Source: Candidatus Nitrosotalea okcheonensis | GTDB lineage: Archaea; Thermoproteota; Nitrososphaeria; Nitrososphaerales; Nitrosopumilaceae | Length of the DNA: 64,000 bases | Reading direction: 5' to 3' | NCBI RefSeq assembly: GCF_900177045.1 | Contig: NZ_LT841358.1 | Coordinates: forward strand, 1,735,559-1,799,558 | Program-made: the position numbers and the translations under genes | In this document: positions 26,004 to 33,912 of the stretch, piece by piece | How the letters are laid out: every line of letters begins with the position of its first letter | Position numbering within the stretch: the stretch's first letter is position 1 | The notes under the pieces: model-generated | The model's database searches: none | The model's input: only the letters and a program-made list of their open reading frames with translations | Told to the model about the DNA's origin: nothing

Positions 26004-26033
26004 CTTAGACAATTGTCCCTGTATTGTAATATA
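26004..26033 (+). promoter_or_regulatory. Shared regulatory box plus TATA, copy 7 (winged-helix gene)
   Basis: CTTAGACAATTGTCCCT followed by GTATTGTAATATA, ending 22 bases before the ATG at 26055, as expected for a leaderless mRNA. Confidence 0.68.
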
Positions 26034-26054
26034 CTGATTTCACAGTATAACATC

Positions 26055-26342
26055 ATGTCAAAACAACCCTACAGAACAGAAATGGGAATAATCTCCGACA
26101 TTTTACGTGTAACATTAGATTGTGATAGACACGGTGCAATAATATCATCCATATCTAGAAAAGCAAATTTGTCACACTATTCGGCAATTGAGAAATGCCA
26201 AAAACTGGTAGGTTTTGGATTGCTAGAATCTGTAAACAATGAAAGAAATCGTATTTTTATTATTACCGAGAAAGGAATGAAATTTTTTCAAGAAATGCAA
26301 AAGTTCATAGCAATTGCACAGGCGGTAAAAATAAGATATTAA
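26055..26342 (+). CDS. Single winged-helix DNA-binding protein (module B)
   Basis: 95 residues; paralogue of the 17130-17447 protein (GIISDILRVTLDCDRHGAIISSISRKANLSHYSAIEKCQKL, then EKGMKFFQEMQKF). I start at ATG 26055 because an earlier in-frame TTG at 26013 would lie inside the promoter box. It follows the regulator/membrane pair on the same strand but has its own box, so it can be transcribed independently. Confidence 0.82.
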   Translation: MSKQPYRTEMGIISDILRVTLDCDRHGAIISSISRKANLSHYSAIEKCQKLVGFGLLESVNNERNRIFIITEKGMKFFQEMQKFIAIAQAVKIRY

Positions 26343-26412
26343 GCAAGTGACTTGATTCCCTAAAATGAACACTTCACTACATATGCTTTCTACTTATAGA
26401 ACTGCATCATAG

Positions 26413-26685
26413 GTAAATCCAGATTATACACATGGTTCACCAGTATTTACTGTAATCAGCAAAGAAAATCAATTCATTCTCTCAATAAACAATAACATAC
26501 AGCCCAGAATGATTGCGCAATTCTCAGTTTTTGACGAAATTAAATGGGATGCAGTAAACTCTACAATTCCAATACAAAATTGGACTCATCTTGCAGCAAC
26601 ATACAATGTAAGTGTAATCAGTATCTATGTAAATGGAATCTTACAGTCCACGGAAATCCAGTATATGACACAATATTGCTTCTAG
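26413..26685 (+). pseudogene. Fragment of a LamG/concanavalin-like lectin domain
   Basis: A 90-codon frame bounded by stops and without a start codon reads SPVFTVISKENQFILSIN, then IPIQNWTHLAATYNVS and ISIYVNGILQSTE. The NWTHLAATYN...IYVNG pattern is diagnostic of LamG-type lectin domains in secreted proteins. It is an orphan piece of a former surface-protein gene. Confidence 0.6.
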
Positions 26686-27139
26686 TGGACAGCAAGACCG
26701 TCTATGTATCCAATAGACAGTTGTTCACAAGCGGGCAGACTCGTGTAAAGCTTGAATGTAGACCCAGCCTGCCTTTGCTCCATATCTGTCGTGATCCTAG
26801 TCTCTTGGCTATGGGATGAACTAATTTTAGGATAATAGAACTTTCTAGTGTTTACGACATCTTAATATCAAAGGAACTGAAATTTATTTTGGAAAGTTTG
26901 AATAAATCATACATGATTATTACAATAGGTATTGCTATAATGGCAATTGGATTTGGAGTTTATTTTTCTGAAACTGAAACCACGCCTCCAAAGCAGTTGG
27001 AAGGACATTATCATCAAATTCAGGTAAATGATAATGTTGCAATAGGGGAAAAACACGGTTAGCCTATGTTTATAAGATAATTCCAAAATGGAATCAGTAT
27101 ATTCATTTTTAATTCCGTAGTATTTATTTACAAGATCTC
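26686..27139. other. 454-base stretch with only doubtful small frames
   Basis: The first part is an unrecognised open frame ending LLAMG. At 26914-27062 two overlapping frames would join, with one base inserted, into a small anchored protein (MIITIGIAI then MAIGFGVYFSETETTPPKQ, ending GEKHG); as written, only the 40-codon frame from ATG 26940 reaches the later stop. I do not call it a gene. Confidence 0.35.
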
Positions 27140-27982
27140 GTGAATGTAAATGTGCAAAGTAAGGTAGGGTTATCGTTAGGTATAGTCGTCGGGTGTATTA
27201 TCACATTTGCTATTGTTGAATTTGGGTTTACATCAATAATTCCTGATAATAACATGCATTCTCTTACGATGGGAAATATACCGGATGGACCGGTTCCAAT
27301 GGATATAGTCACAGTTACAGTTCATGATAAAAACGGAAACCTAGTTACAGAACAAAAGACACATAATATTATAACTACTAACGGTGCTGTTTGGTATTGT
27401 ATAGCGCAAAACAGGTGTACATCACAGATAACAGGTGTAAGCCCAGCTGTTCCAAATGTTGCAGGGGCTACATATTGGGTGCAGTTTATTCATGGACCAG
27501 CTAACACTAACGAACCTACTGCTGCTGATTGTACATCCCCCTCTGGAGGAGGCGCAATATCCGGAAACCTAAACGGTACATCTCCGACCCAGAGGTGTAT
27601 TGTAATATTTGGTTCGCCCCCTGCCCAGTATCAATCTGGAGGATATATTGTAAGCGTTAGTACCATTGCAAACAATAAAAATTTGACAGGTACTGGAACT
27701 TTTGATAGTGTTAATAGGTTTGTACAGACAACGCGGGCGACTACATGTTCTGTAATAAATGACGGTTCAGCTCCATCTTCTGGCACATGCCAATTTTCTG
27801 AAACTACCCCAGTCTTGACCAACAATTCCGGGCAGGCTATAACAATCAATGGTCTTGCACTTTCAAGCGGTACAAATTCGGCAGTAGCAGCTGGACCACT
27901 GATCATTGCAGAAACTACTATAACACCAATAACCTTGCAGTCTGGAGATACTGTCAGTGTCACTTGGACAATAACAACATAA
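27140..27982 (+). CDS. Secreted or anchored surface protein of unknown family
   Basis: 280 residues: one N-terminal transmembrane helix (VGLSLGIVVGCIITFAIVEF), then an extracellular beta-rich region with paired cysteines (YCIAQNRC, DCTSPSG, TTCSVIN, GTCQFSE) and a final strand-rich part ending SGDTVSVTWTITT. N-glycosylation sequons occur (NLT, NGT, NNS). The start is GTG. No domain recognised; the layout fits archaeal pilin-like or envelope proteins. Confidence 0.72.
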   Translation: MNVNVQSKVGLSLGIVVGCIITFAIVEFGFTSIIPDNNMHSLTMGNIPDGPVPMDIVTVTVHDKNGNLVTEQKTHNIITTNGAVWYCIAQNRCTSQITGVSPAVPNVAGATYWVQFIHGPANTNEPTAADCTSPSGGGAISGNLNGTSPTQRCIVIFGSPPAQYQSGGYIVSVSTIANNKNLTGTGTFDSVNRFVQTTRATTCSVINDGSAPSSGTCQFSETTPVLTNNSGQAITINGLALSSGTNSAVAAGPLIIAETTITPITLQSGDTVSVTWTITT

Positions 27983-28121
27983 GATTGTTTTACAGTATTA
28001 TGTACGAGCGAATTAATATGTGGAGAAATGATTGTTTATGTACGAAATTAAAAATGACTTGAATCGCTTTAACTAGTCGTACAATGGTTTTCTGTCTACC
28101 CTTTTATGGGAATCAAACGAA

Positions 28122-28171
28122 CAAAACATACTTGGGTTTTTACTATGTTGTAATGTAACAAGTATGTTTTG
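28122..28171. repeat. 13-base perfect inverted repeat between converging genes
   Basis: CAAAACATACTTG (28122-28134) and CAAGTATGTTTTG (28159-28171) are exact reverse complements with a 24-base loop. The site lies between the ends of a plus-strand and a minus-strand gene, so a bidirectional terminator is the simplest reading. Confidence 0.6.
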
Positions 28172-28189
28172 GAAAAATCTAAAAAAGCA

Positions 28190-28537
28190 TCAAAATATTC
28201 CAAATTTGCTTGACTCCATCTCTTCCTTGATGGCTAGTTTGACCTTCAGATTTTTTTGGCTAACCTTTTCACTCAACCACGTCAAAAACTTGTGTTCTAA
28301 ACCTTTTCCCTTGATCTTTTCAAAATCTGGTCCCATTTGGTCTGACAGTCTTTCTACAAGAGACTTGTTGACACAAACCACGTAAAAATGCCATCCAAAG
28401 GCAAATTCTGAATCAGTTACTACAAAATCATTTTCTCCATGAACCATCTTTTCTACATTGCCAAGTGTTGATATGATTGCCTTGCTGGTATTTTCGTAAT
28501 CTATAGCTGATACGTTGATGTTGATCCTTTCTCGCAT
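28190..28537 (-). CDS. Hypothetical protein (115 residues)
   Basis: Alpha/beta protein beginning MRERININVSAIDYENTSKAI, containing HGENDFVVTDSEFAFGWHFYVV and a charged C terminus (KVKLAIKEEMESSKFGIF). I take ATG 28537; an extra 24 residues from 28609 would overlap the methyltransferase gene and pass through AT-rich promoter-like DNA. No family recognised. Confidence 0.65.
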   Translation of the reverse strand: MRERININVSAIDYENTSKAIISTLGNVEKMVHGENDFVVTDSEFAFGWHFYVVCVNKSLVERLSDQMGPDFEKIKGKGLEHKFLTWLSEKVSQKNLKVKLAIKEEMESSKFGIF

Positions 28538-28586
28538 GTATATACTTGTAACATTTGTAAATAAAAACATGACTGATAACTTGGTC

Positions 28587-29351
28587 CTAGTGGTCAAGCA
28601 AATGTTCAACTTCTATGTTGAAAAAAGTCTTGAGAATTCCTATATAGCTCTTTACGGGTTCTGGAATGTCTTCACCACATGCAATTCCAAGATTTTTTGC
28701 ATTTATCCATATTACAAGGGTCTGAAGTATTGTCAGAAATCTATCATTTTCAAAATTTCTTGAACTAATAGCTTTGGAATACCTGTCAGCATATTCCCAC
28801 GCAACAGAAAAATCAATACAATCTGTATCAAATATGACAAGCATCTGCTCTCGCAGTGATTCTGCCTTCTTGAATGGTGTTACATTTAGGATGTATGGAA
28901 AGTCTACTTTGTTTGGCATGCATCCAGTAAGAGGCCCCCATATGGTTATTATTTTGCATCCGGGTCTTAGACTTTGAAACTTTGAAATCATTTTTTCAAT
29001 TGTTTTTTCATCTGAAAACCAAAAAAGTATCACACTGGCATCACTAATATCGGCATCTATGATATCCTGATACCTAAGTGACCCATTTGTGATATGCTTC
29101 TCTGCAAGTAGTTTTTTTCCTTGCGATATTTTTTCCTCGTTGTTGTCTATACCGATGGATCTCTCTACTCTGAATTCTTGTGAAGCAATTGCAATACTGT
29201 TGCTATTTCCACATCCTAAATGATAAAAAATATCGTCTTTCGTCATTTCCGCAAATCTGAATATCTCTCTTAGTGTATCATCTGATAATTCAACATCATC
29301 TCCATTCATTATGGATCTTGGGAGAGATGATAGGTACTCTTCGATTTTCAT
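28587..29351 (-). CDS. Class I SAM-dependent methyltransferase
   Basis: 254 residues. Motif I appears as IFYHLGCGNSNSIAIAS, motif II acidic residue in SIGIDNNEE, and a later strand reads ASVILFWF; the order is that of class I (DOT1-like) methyltransferases. The C-terminal 90 residues are helical and unassigned. Substrate unknown. It is followed 50 bases on by the hypothetical gene at 28190-28537 on the same strand. Confidence 0.78.
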   Translation of the reverse strand: MKIEEYLSSLPRSIMNGDDVELSDDTLREIFRFAEMTKDDIFYHLGCGNSNSIAIASQEFRVERSIGIDNNEEKISQGKKLLAEKHITNGSLRYQDIIDADISDASVILFWFSDEKTIEKMISKFQSLRPGCKIITIWGPLTGCMPNKVDFPYILNVTPFKKAESLREQMLVIFDTDCIDFSVAWEYADRYSKAISSRNFENDRFLTILQTLVIWINAKNLGIACGEDIPEPVKSYIGILKTFFNIEVEHLLDH

Positions 29352-29376
29352 TGAATAATTACAGCATGTACTAAAT

Positions 29377-29661
29377 TTATTCTCTTATTCTCTCAAGGGC
29401 AGAAACTGCTTGCCATAGTGTAACTCTTACATATGATGGCATGTTGGGGTCTTGGGATATGTCATCAAGAAGGCTTATGGCGTTTGCAGCCCTCACAGAA
29501 ACGGGATAATCTTGTTTTTTCAAGTTTACAACAAGGTCAGTCAAATCTTTCTTGATGTTTCTTGGAGTGGAAGGATTTGATGCAATTTCAGCTAGCGTAT
29601 TGATGGCCATGTTTAAAGTGTCAATATTTGGATCCTTTTTCTCGACCATTGTACCATTCAA
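29377..29661 (-). CDS. UPF0147 family protein
   Basis: 94 residues, all-helical, matching the archaeal UPF0147 family: TLAEIASNPSTPRNIKKDLTDLV and VRAANAISLLDDISQDPNMPSYVRVTLWQAVSALE. Function unknown. A TATA element lies at about 29682-29690; the TnpB element begins 14 bases beyond it, so the insertion cut away whatever upstream sequence this promoter once had. Confidence 0.9.
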   Translation of the reverse strand: MNGTMVEKKDPNIDTLNMAINTLAEIASNPSTPRNIKKDLTDLVVNLKKQDYPVSVRAANAISLLDDISQDPNMPSYVRVTLWQAVSALERIRE

Positions 29662-29695
29662 GCTTATGCTAATTGAGCTTATTTTATAAAGTTTG

Positions 29696-29703
29696 CACTA
29701 TAC
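29696..29703. repeat. Target site duplication, left copy (CACTATAC)
   Basis: The 8 bases directly outside the left inverted repeat are CACTATAC and recur directly outside the right inverted repeat at 30965-30972. Confidence 0.85.
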
Positions 29704-29726
29704 GGTTCTGCTAACTTATCGAGACC
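29704..29726 (+). repeat. Left terminal inverted repeat of the TnpB element
   Basis: 23 bases beginning GGTTCTGCTAAC and ending ATCGAGACC, perfectly complementary to 30942-30964. Confidence 0.9.
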
Positions 29727-29765
29727 TGCCACAAATGATAATAATTCAAAAATGAAAGTAAGATA

Positions 29766-30926
29766 GTGAAAGTAAGAAAGACAATAAAACAGTCATTCAA
29801 TCCCAATACTGAAATCCACTCCATGATGGAAACATTCAAGGACATGGTAAACCATTGCATCAGAATCGGTCTTGAAAACAATGCCTCAACATTAAAAAAC
29901 TCTCTCGATGCTTTCATACAACCAGTTAAAGGAATACAACATACCGTCATATTACAAACTTACTGCAATATCACAGGCAACAGGAGGCTTGCACAGATGA
30001 AGATGTCAATCAAGCGCGGTATAAAGACAAAATCGCCATTCATAACAAAACCATATCTTGTGTCATGCTATGGATTCAAGATAAACTACATGCTCTTGTC
30101 CATACCAACAGGAAACAGACAGGTGATCTTGGTCAAACTAAATGATCATACAATATCAAAACTTGCAGAAGATGGTATAAAGCCAAAATCTTTCACTATT
30201 ACACCAGAGTCACTATGCATCTCAGTTGAAAAAGATGTGGAAGAAATCAAACCAGAATCAGTGATAGGGATAGACAGGAATCTCAGAAATATTACAATAT
30301 CAACTCAAAGTGGAACAGTAATGTACAAGACCAACAAACTACTTTCAATAAAGGAAAATACATCACATGTCATATCATCCTTCAAAAGGTTTGATGTAAG
30401 AGTAAAGAGACATTTCCAGCAGAGATTAGGCAATAGAAGGTCAAGACGGATACAACAATACCTGCACAAAATATCAAAAGACATTGTTCAAAGAGCAGTA
30501 AACACAAAATCAATCCTCATACTAGAAGATCTAAAAGGAATCCGTAAACTATACAGAAAGGGAAATGGTCAGGGGAAAAAGTATCGCAGAAAATTAAATT
30601 CATGGTCGTTCTACGAACTGCAAAGGCAGATTACATACAAAGCAGAATGGGAAGGGATTCCTGTTGGATTCGTAGATCCTAAACGCACAAGCCAACTCTG
30701 TCCAATATGCGGAAAGAGACTCCAAGAGGACAGGTTACAACTTCGTAAATTATTGTGCATTAATTGTAAGAGAACGATGGACAGGGATGTAATTGCATCC
30801 ATGAACATTGCTTACAAGGGGTGGAGTAGGTTTTGCCATCCTAGAGGGCTTTCAGAAGAAGCAGTGAACGGGAATCTGGAAAACTTTCGGCCAGTAATAT
30901 CCTGCAAGTTGATGGAAGCAAGTTGA
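29766..30926 (+). CDS. tnpB: TnpB (IS605 OrfB) RNA-guided nuclease
   Basis: 386 residues with an apparently intact RuvC-like domain: Asp170 (IGIDRN), Glu254 (ILEDLKGI) and Asp341 (DRDVIASMNI), and a zinc finger CPIC...CINC (312-315, 331-334). TnpB proteins use an RNA made from the element's right end to cut DNA at the vacant site. No tnpA is present. Start is GTG 29766; the preceding ATG frame stops after four codons. The stop is immediately followed by a stem-loop that would form the end of the guide RNA scaffold. Confidence 0.93.
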   Translation: MKVRKTIKQSFNPNTEIHSMMETFKDMVNHCIRIGLENNASTLKNSLDAFIQPVKGIQHTVILQTYCNITGNRRLAQMKMSIKRGIKTKSPFITKPYLVSCYGFKINYMLLSIPTGNRQVILVKLNDHTISKLAEDGIKPKSFTITPESLCISVEKDVEEIKPESVIGIDRNLRNITISTQSGTVMYKTNKLLSIKENTSHVISSFKRFDVRVKRHFQQRLGNRRSRRIQQYLHKISKDIVQRAVNTKSILILEDLKGIRKLYRKGNGQGKKYRRKLNSWSFYELQRQITYKAEWEGIPVGFVDPKRTSQLCPICGKRLQEDRLQLRKLLCINCKRTMDRDVIASMNIAYKGWSRFCHPRGLSEEAVNGNLENFRPVISCKLMEAS

Positions 30927-30952
30927 TTATCGAGAACATAGGGTCTCGATAA
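30927..30952 (+). ncRNA. Stem-loop at the tnpB right end, candidate guide-RNA scaffold
   Basis: Directly after the stop codon, TTATCGAGA pairs with TCTCGATAA (9 perfect base pairs) around the loop ACATAGGG. The right arm is part of the terminal inverted repeat. TnpB guide RNAs are transcribed from this part of their elements; the assignment is by position and structure only. Confidence 0.45.
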
Positions 30953-30964
30953 GTTAGCAGAACC
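30942..30964 (-). repeat. Right terminal inverted repeat of the TnpB element
   Basis: Exact reverse complement of 29704-29726. Confidence 0.9.
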
Positions 30965-30972
30965 CACTATAC
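30965..30972. repeat. Target site duplication, right copy (CACTATAC)
   Basis: Matches 29696-29703. On the minus strand it contains TAG (30967-30969), the stop codon of the Rieske gene. Confidence 0.85.
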
Positions 30973-31275
30973 TTCAACAAAGATATTTTCTGATTCTACT
31001 ATTACTTTATACGAATTCAAGTCTTTTATTTTGACAGGAAAGGCAGAAAGCTTACCTGTTTTACAATCGAATTTTGCTCCATGCCAACCACATGTTATTA
31101 TTGATCCCTCCAAACTTCCTTCAGAAAGACTTGCTCCTGCATGTGTACATGTATCGTTGACTGCATGGTATTCTCCATCTATGTTGGCAACAATAACATC
31201 TTTACCGTCTATTGTAACTTTCTGTATTTTGCCGGGAACAAAGTCGCTTACCTTACCAACAATTATTTTTCCCAT
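30967..31275 (-). CDS. Rieske-type [2Fe-2S] ferredoxin
   Basis: 102 residues with both halves of the Rieske cluster site: CTHAGASL (Cys43, His45) and CGWHGAKF (Cys62, His65). Soluble electron carrier of the type that serves oxygenases or other reductases. The stop codon lies within the 8-base duplication made by the TnpB element, so the insertion occurred at the last codon without changing the protein. Confidence 0.95.
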   Translation of the reverse strand: MGKIIVGKVSDFVPGKIQKVTIDGKDVIVANIDGEYHAVNDTCTHAGASLSEGSLEGSIITCGWHGAKFDCKTGKLSAFPVKIKDLNSYKVIVESENIFVEV

Positions 31276-31339
31276 GACTGGGTGAAAAACTTGACTCTTA
31301 ATAATTTTAATGTCTATTCTAGAATGTCAAAATTCTAAA

Positions 31340-32200
31340 TTAAACAAATCTTACTGTGTTTTGTATTTTGCCTAGATTTTCTATTTCCATCTCTATCTTG
31401 TCCCCATCCTTCAAGAATATGGCATCTGGCTTGTTTAGCATGACTCCAGCTGGTGTTCCAGTAGATATGATGTCTCCTTTTTCTAAGGTCATTGCTTTAC
31501 TTAGCAATGATACAATAGAATATACTTTTAGGTGCATGTTTGACGTCGAAGAGTTTTGTCTAACATCCCCATTTACCTTGGTTGTCATTTTGAGATTTTG
31601 CGGTTCTGGTATTTCATCCGCAGACGTTATCCAAGGACCGCAGGGTGCAAAAGTGTCAAAGCCTTTTGCTCTAGTGAATTGTTTATCCTTGGCTTGTATG
31701 TCTCGTGCAGAAGCATCGTTTAAGATCATATATCCAAAAACTGCATCCTTTGCCTCTTTTTCTGATATGTTCTTGCAATCTTTGCCAATTATTACCGCAA
31801 GTTCAATTTCGTAATCAAGCTTTGAGACAAATGATGGACAGACTATGTCGGATGTAGCTCCATTGAGAGTTGTTCTGGGCTTTATTACTATTGCTGGCTC
31901 ATCCGGTGGGATCAAGTTTTGCTCTTTTGCATGATCCTTGTAATTAAAAGCTAAACAAATTATCTTGGATGGATTTGGAATGGGCGGGAGAAACTTGAAA
32001 TCCGATAAATTTTCATTATAGCTCATATTTTTTACATTGCTTTTTATTTCATCATACCACCCATCAAACAAGAAATCTTTGATGCTCTGAGGTATGGGAA
32101 TTCCGGTCTGAGATGTCATGCTCTCTCTTGTCAAAACCTTTTCTCCGTTAACAAAAGCATATGTTTCCATATTTTGTCTAAGCAATCGTGCAATTTTCAT
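31340..32200 (-). CDS. Fumarylacetoacetate hydrolase family protein
   Basis: About 286 residues from ATG 32200. The catalytic/metal region is present: CLAFNYKDHAKE, DYEIELAVIIGK (the E-x-E metal ligands), and DASARDIQAKDKQFTRAKGFDTFAPCGPW. The family hydrolyses or decarboxylates beta-keto acids, often oxaloacetate or acylpyruvates. Starting at 32200 leaves 5 bases after the gltX stop; a longer version would overlap gltX. Confidence 0.92.
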   Translation of the reverse strand: MKIARLLRQNMETYAFVNGEKVLTRESMTSQTGIPIPQSIKDFLFDGWYDEIKSNVKNMSYNENLSDFKFLPPIPNPSKIICLAFNYKDHAKEQNLIPPDEPAIVIKPRTTLNGATSDIVCPSFVSKLDYEIELAVIIGKDCKNISEKEAKDAVFGYMILNDASARDIQAKDKQFTRAKGFDTFAPCGPWITSADEIPEPQNLKMTTKVNGDVRQNSSTSNMHLKVYSIVSLLSKAMTLEKGDIISTGTPAGVMLNKPDAIFLKDGDKIEMEIENLGKIQNTVRFV

Positions 32201-32205
32201 TTTCT

Positions 32206-33912
32206 TCACTTGTGTGTATATATCGCTTGATTTGCAGAATCTTTTCTGCAATATCCGAATCTTACGAACTGGATTTCTGCTCCCACATTTAACTCTAAGT
32301 AGTACTGTTCTGTTATAGCTTGCTTGATTTGTAAACTGTTTTCATTAAACTGATCATTTACGAATAATACGTCTGACATCAAAACCTCCATGTTTACTGG
32401 ATTCTTTCTTGAAATCCATTGAATTTTAGGAATATTCGGTTTGTAACTGGTATCAGTAATCTCTCCTTCTATCTCTGGACTCATTTTTGTTATTCTTATG
32501 TTGTACAGCTCCAACAATCTTATCTCGTCACCCGTCTTCAATGTCTTGGCGTCATTATCAGGTATGTAGAAACTTCCATCTATCTCAACTCGTCTTTTAC
32601 CCATGTCGTTTTGTGGATGATTTGAAATTTCAATTTCAGTAAGATTGTTGTTAGTCACTGTTAATTTTACTGGGTTAAAAACAATGAATAGTCTTACACT
32701 TTTTGGATCAATTATTGTTCGATTAATTGATTCTAGCGTTTCAAATGGTGGCATGGTATCAGATTTGGTAAAGCCAAGAGAAAGAACAAATTTTCGAATA
32801 GCTTCTGGGACTATGCCTCTTCTACGTAATCCTTCAAGGGTCGGAAGCCTGGGATCGTCAAACCCTGATACTTTTCCTTCTTCCACTAGAGGTTTTAGTA
32901 CTCTCTTGGAGACCGGCATTCCTTCAAACTCCAATCTTGAAAACTCTAACATCTTTGGTTTACGCATGTTTAGTTTATCCAAAAGCGCATAATAGAGTTC
33001 AGTACGTAATTCATATTCTTTGGTTCTAAACGCATGAGTGATTCCATCAATGCTGTCTTCAATGGCAACTGCAAAGTCATAGTTTGGCCAAACTCTGTAT
33101 TTGTCTCTGTGGATTGGATGCGGTTCATCTATTATTCTAAGCAAGGTTGGATCTCGCATGACCGTATTCTCTGAACTCATGTCTCCTCGAAATCTCACTA
33201 TGGCTTCGCCAGGTTTGAATTTGTCAAACATCTTATTCCAGCGAGTATTGTTTTGATCAAGATTTCCTGCTCTGCACTTGCAAGGTAACATCTCTCTTCT
33301 ATTCTTACTAATTGTATCCTTGTTGCACGTGCATACATATGCATCACCTAAATCAATGAGTTCCTTGGCTTTCTTGTAGATTATCTCCATGTCATCCGAG
33401 GTATTTTTTACAAGATCATATTTTACACCCAGCCAGTCTAGGCCAACTTTTATTGCAGCATAATATTCTAAACGTTCTTTTTCCGGATTTGTATCATCAA
33501 ATCTTAAAATGAGCTTTCCTCCATACATCTTTGCATATTCTTCATCTATTATCGATGCCTTTGCATGACCAATGTGGGGATAGCCATTAGGTTCTGGGGG
33601 GAAACGCGTGATTACATTTCCTTGTTCTGCTCCTTCAAGGGGTGGAAGACCGATTCTCTCTTGTTTTGGTTTTACTATCAAGAGTTCTGCATATTTTCTA
33701 GCAAGCTCTTCTTTTTGTGATTCCACTGATAATTTGTTAACATCATCTACTGCCTGTAAAATAAGTGGAATGACATCTTTGATTCTGGAACGAAGTTCTG
33801 GCTTGATTCCAATTACTTTGGATATGATTGAATCATTTCTAGTTTTTCCATCATGTTCTGACGCATTCAAAAGGGCAATTCCACGAATTACGCTTTTTAA
33901 TTCGTCATCCAA
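32206..33912 (-). CDS. gltX: Glutamyl-tRNA synthetase (archaeal type)
   Basis: 568 residues. Class I signature PPEPNGYPHIGHAKA (HIGH at 113-116) and KMSKS-equivalent GMPVSKRVLKPL are visible, along with the archaeal/eukaryal beta-barrel anticodon domain after residue 400. Charges tRNA-Glu, and in archaea lacking GlnRS usually tRNA-Gln too. Start abuts the polyprenyl synthase stop. Confidence 0.96.
   Translation of the reverse strand: MDDELKSVIRGIALLNASEHDGKTRNDSIISKVIGIKPELRSRIKDVIPLILQAVDDVNKLSVESQKEELARKYAELLIVKPKQERIGLPPLEGAEQGNVITRFPPEPNGYPHIGHAKASIIDEEYAKMYGGKLILRFDDTNPEKERLEYYAAIKVGLDWLGVKYDLVKNTSDDMEIIYKKAKELIDLGDAYVCTCNKDTISKNRREMLPCKCRAGNLDQNNTRWNKMFDKFKPGEAIVRFRGDMSSENTVMRDPTLLRIIDEPHPIHRDKYRVWPNYDFAVAIEDSIDGITHAFRTKEYELRTELYYALLDKLNMRKPKMLEFSRLEFEGMPVSKRVLKPLVEEGKVSGFDDPRLPTLEGLRRRGIVPEAIRKFVLSLGFTKSDTMPPFETLESINRTIIDPKSVRLFIVFNPVKLTVTNNNLTEIEISNHPQNDMGKRRVEIDGSFYIPDNDAKTLKTGDEIRLLELYNIRITKMSPEIEGEITDTSYKPNIPKIQWISRKNPVNMEVLMSDVLFVNDQFNENSLQIKQAITEQYYLELNVGAEIQFVRFGYCRKDSANQAIYTHK

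Larger units (their letters stand above)
29704..30964 (+). mobile_element. 1261-bp TnpB element with 23-bp terminal inverted repeats
   Basis: The element starts GGTTCTGCTAACTTATC (29704-29726 in full) and ends with its exact 23-base reverse complement (30942-30964). It is flanked by an 8-base direct repeat CACTATAC. The only gene inside is tnpB. IS200/IS605 elements, where TnpB normally lives, have subterminal hairpins and make no target duplication. Perfect terminal repeats plus an 8-base duplication are features of DDE transposons; the GGTTCTG end and 8-base duplication resemble the IS6 family. I infer a non-autonomous element carrying TnpB as passenger. Confidence 0.85.

Noticed and set aside
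29704-30964. Reading the TnpB element as an ordinary IS605/IS1341 insertion
   Set aside because: Perfect terminal inverted repeats and an 8-base flanking duplication are not made by that family's mechanism.
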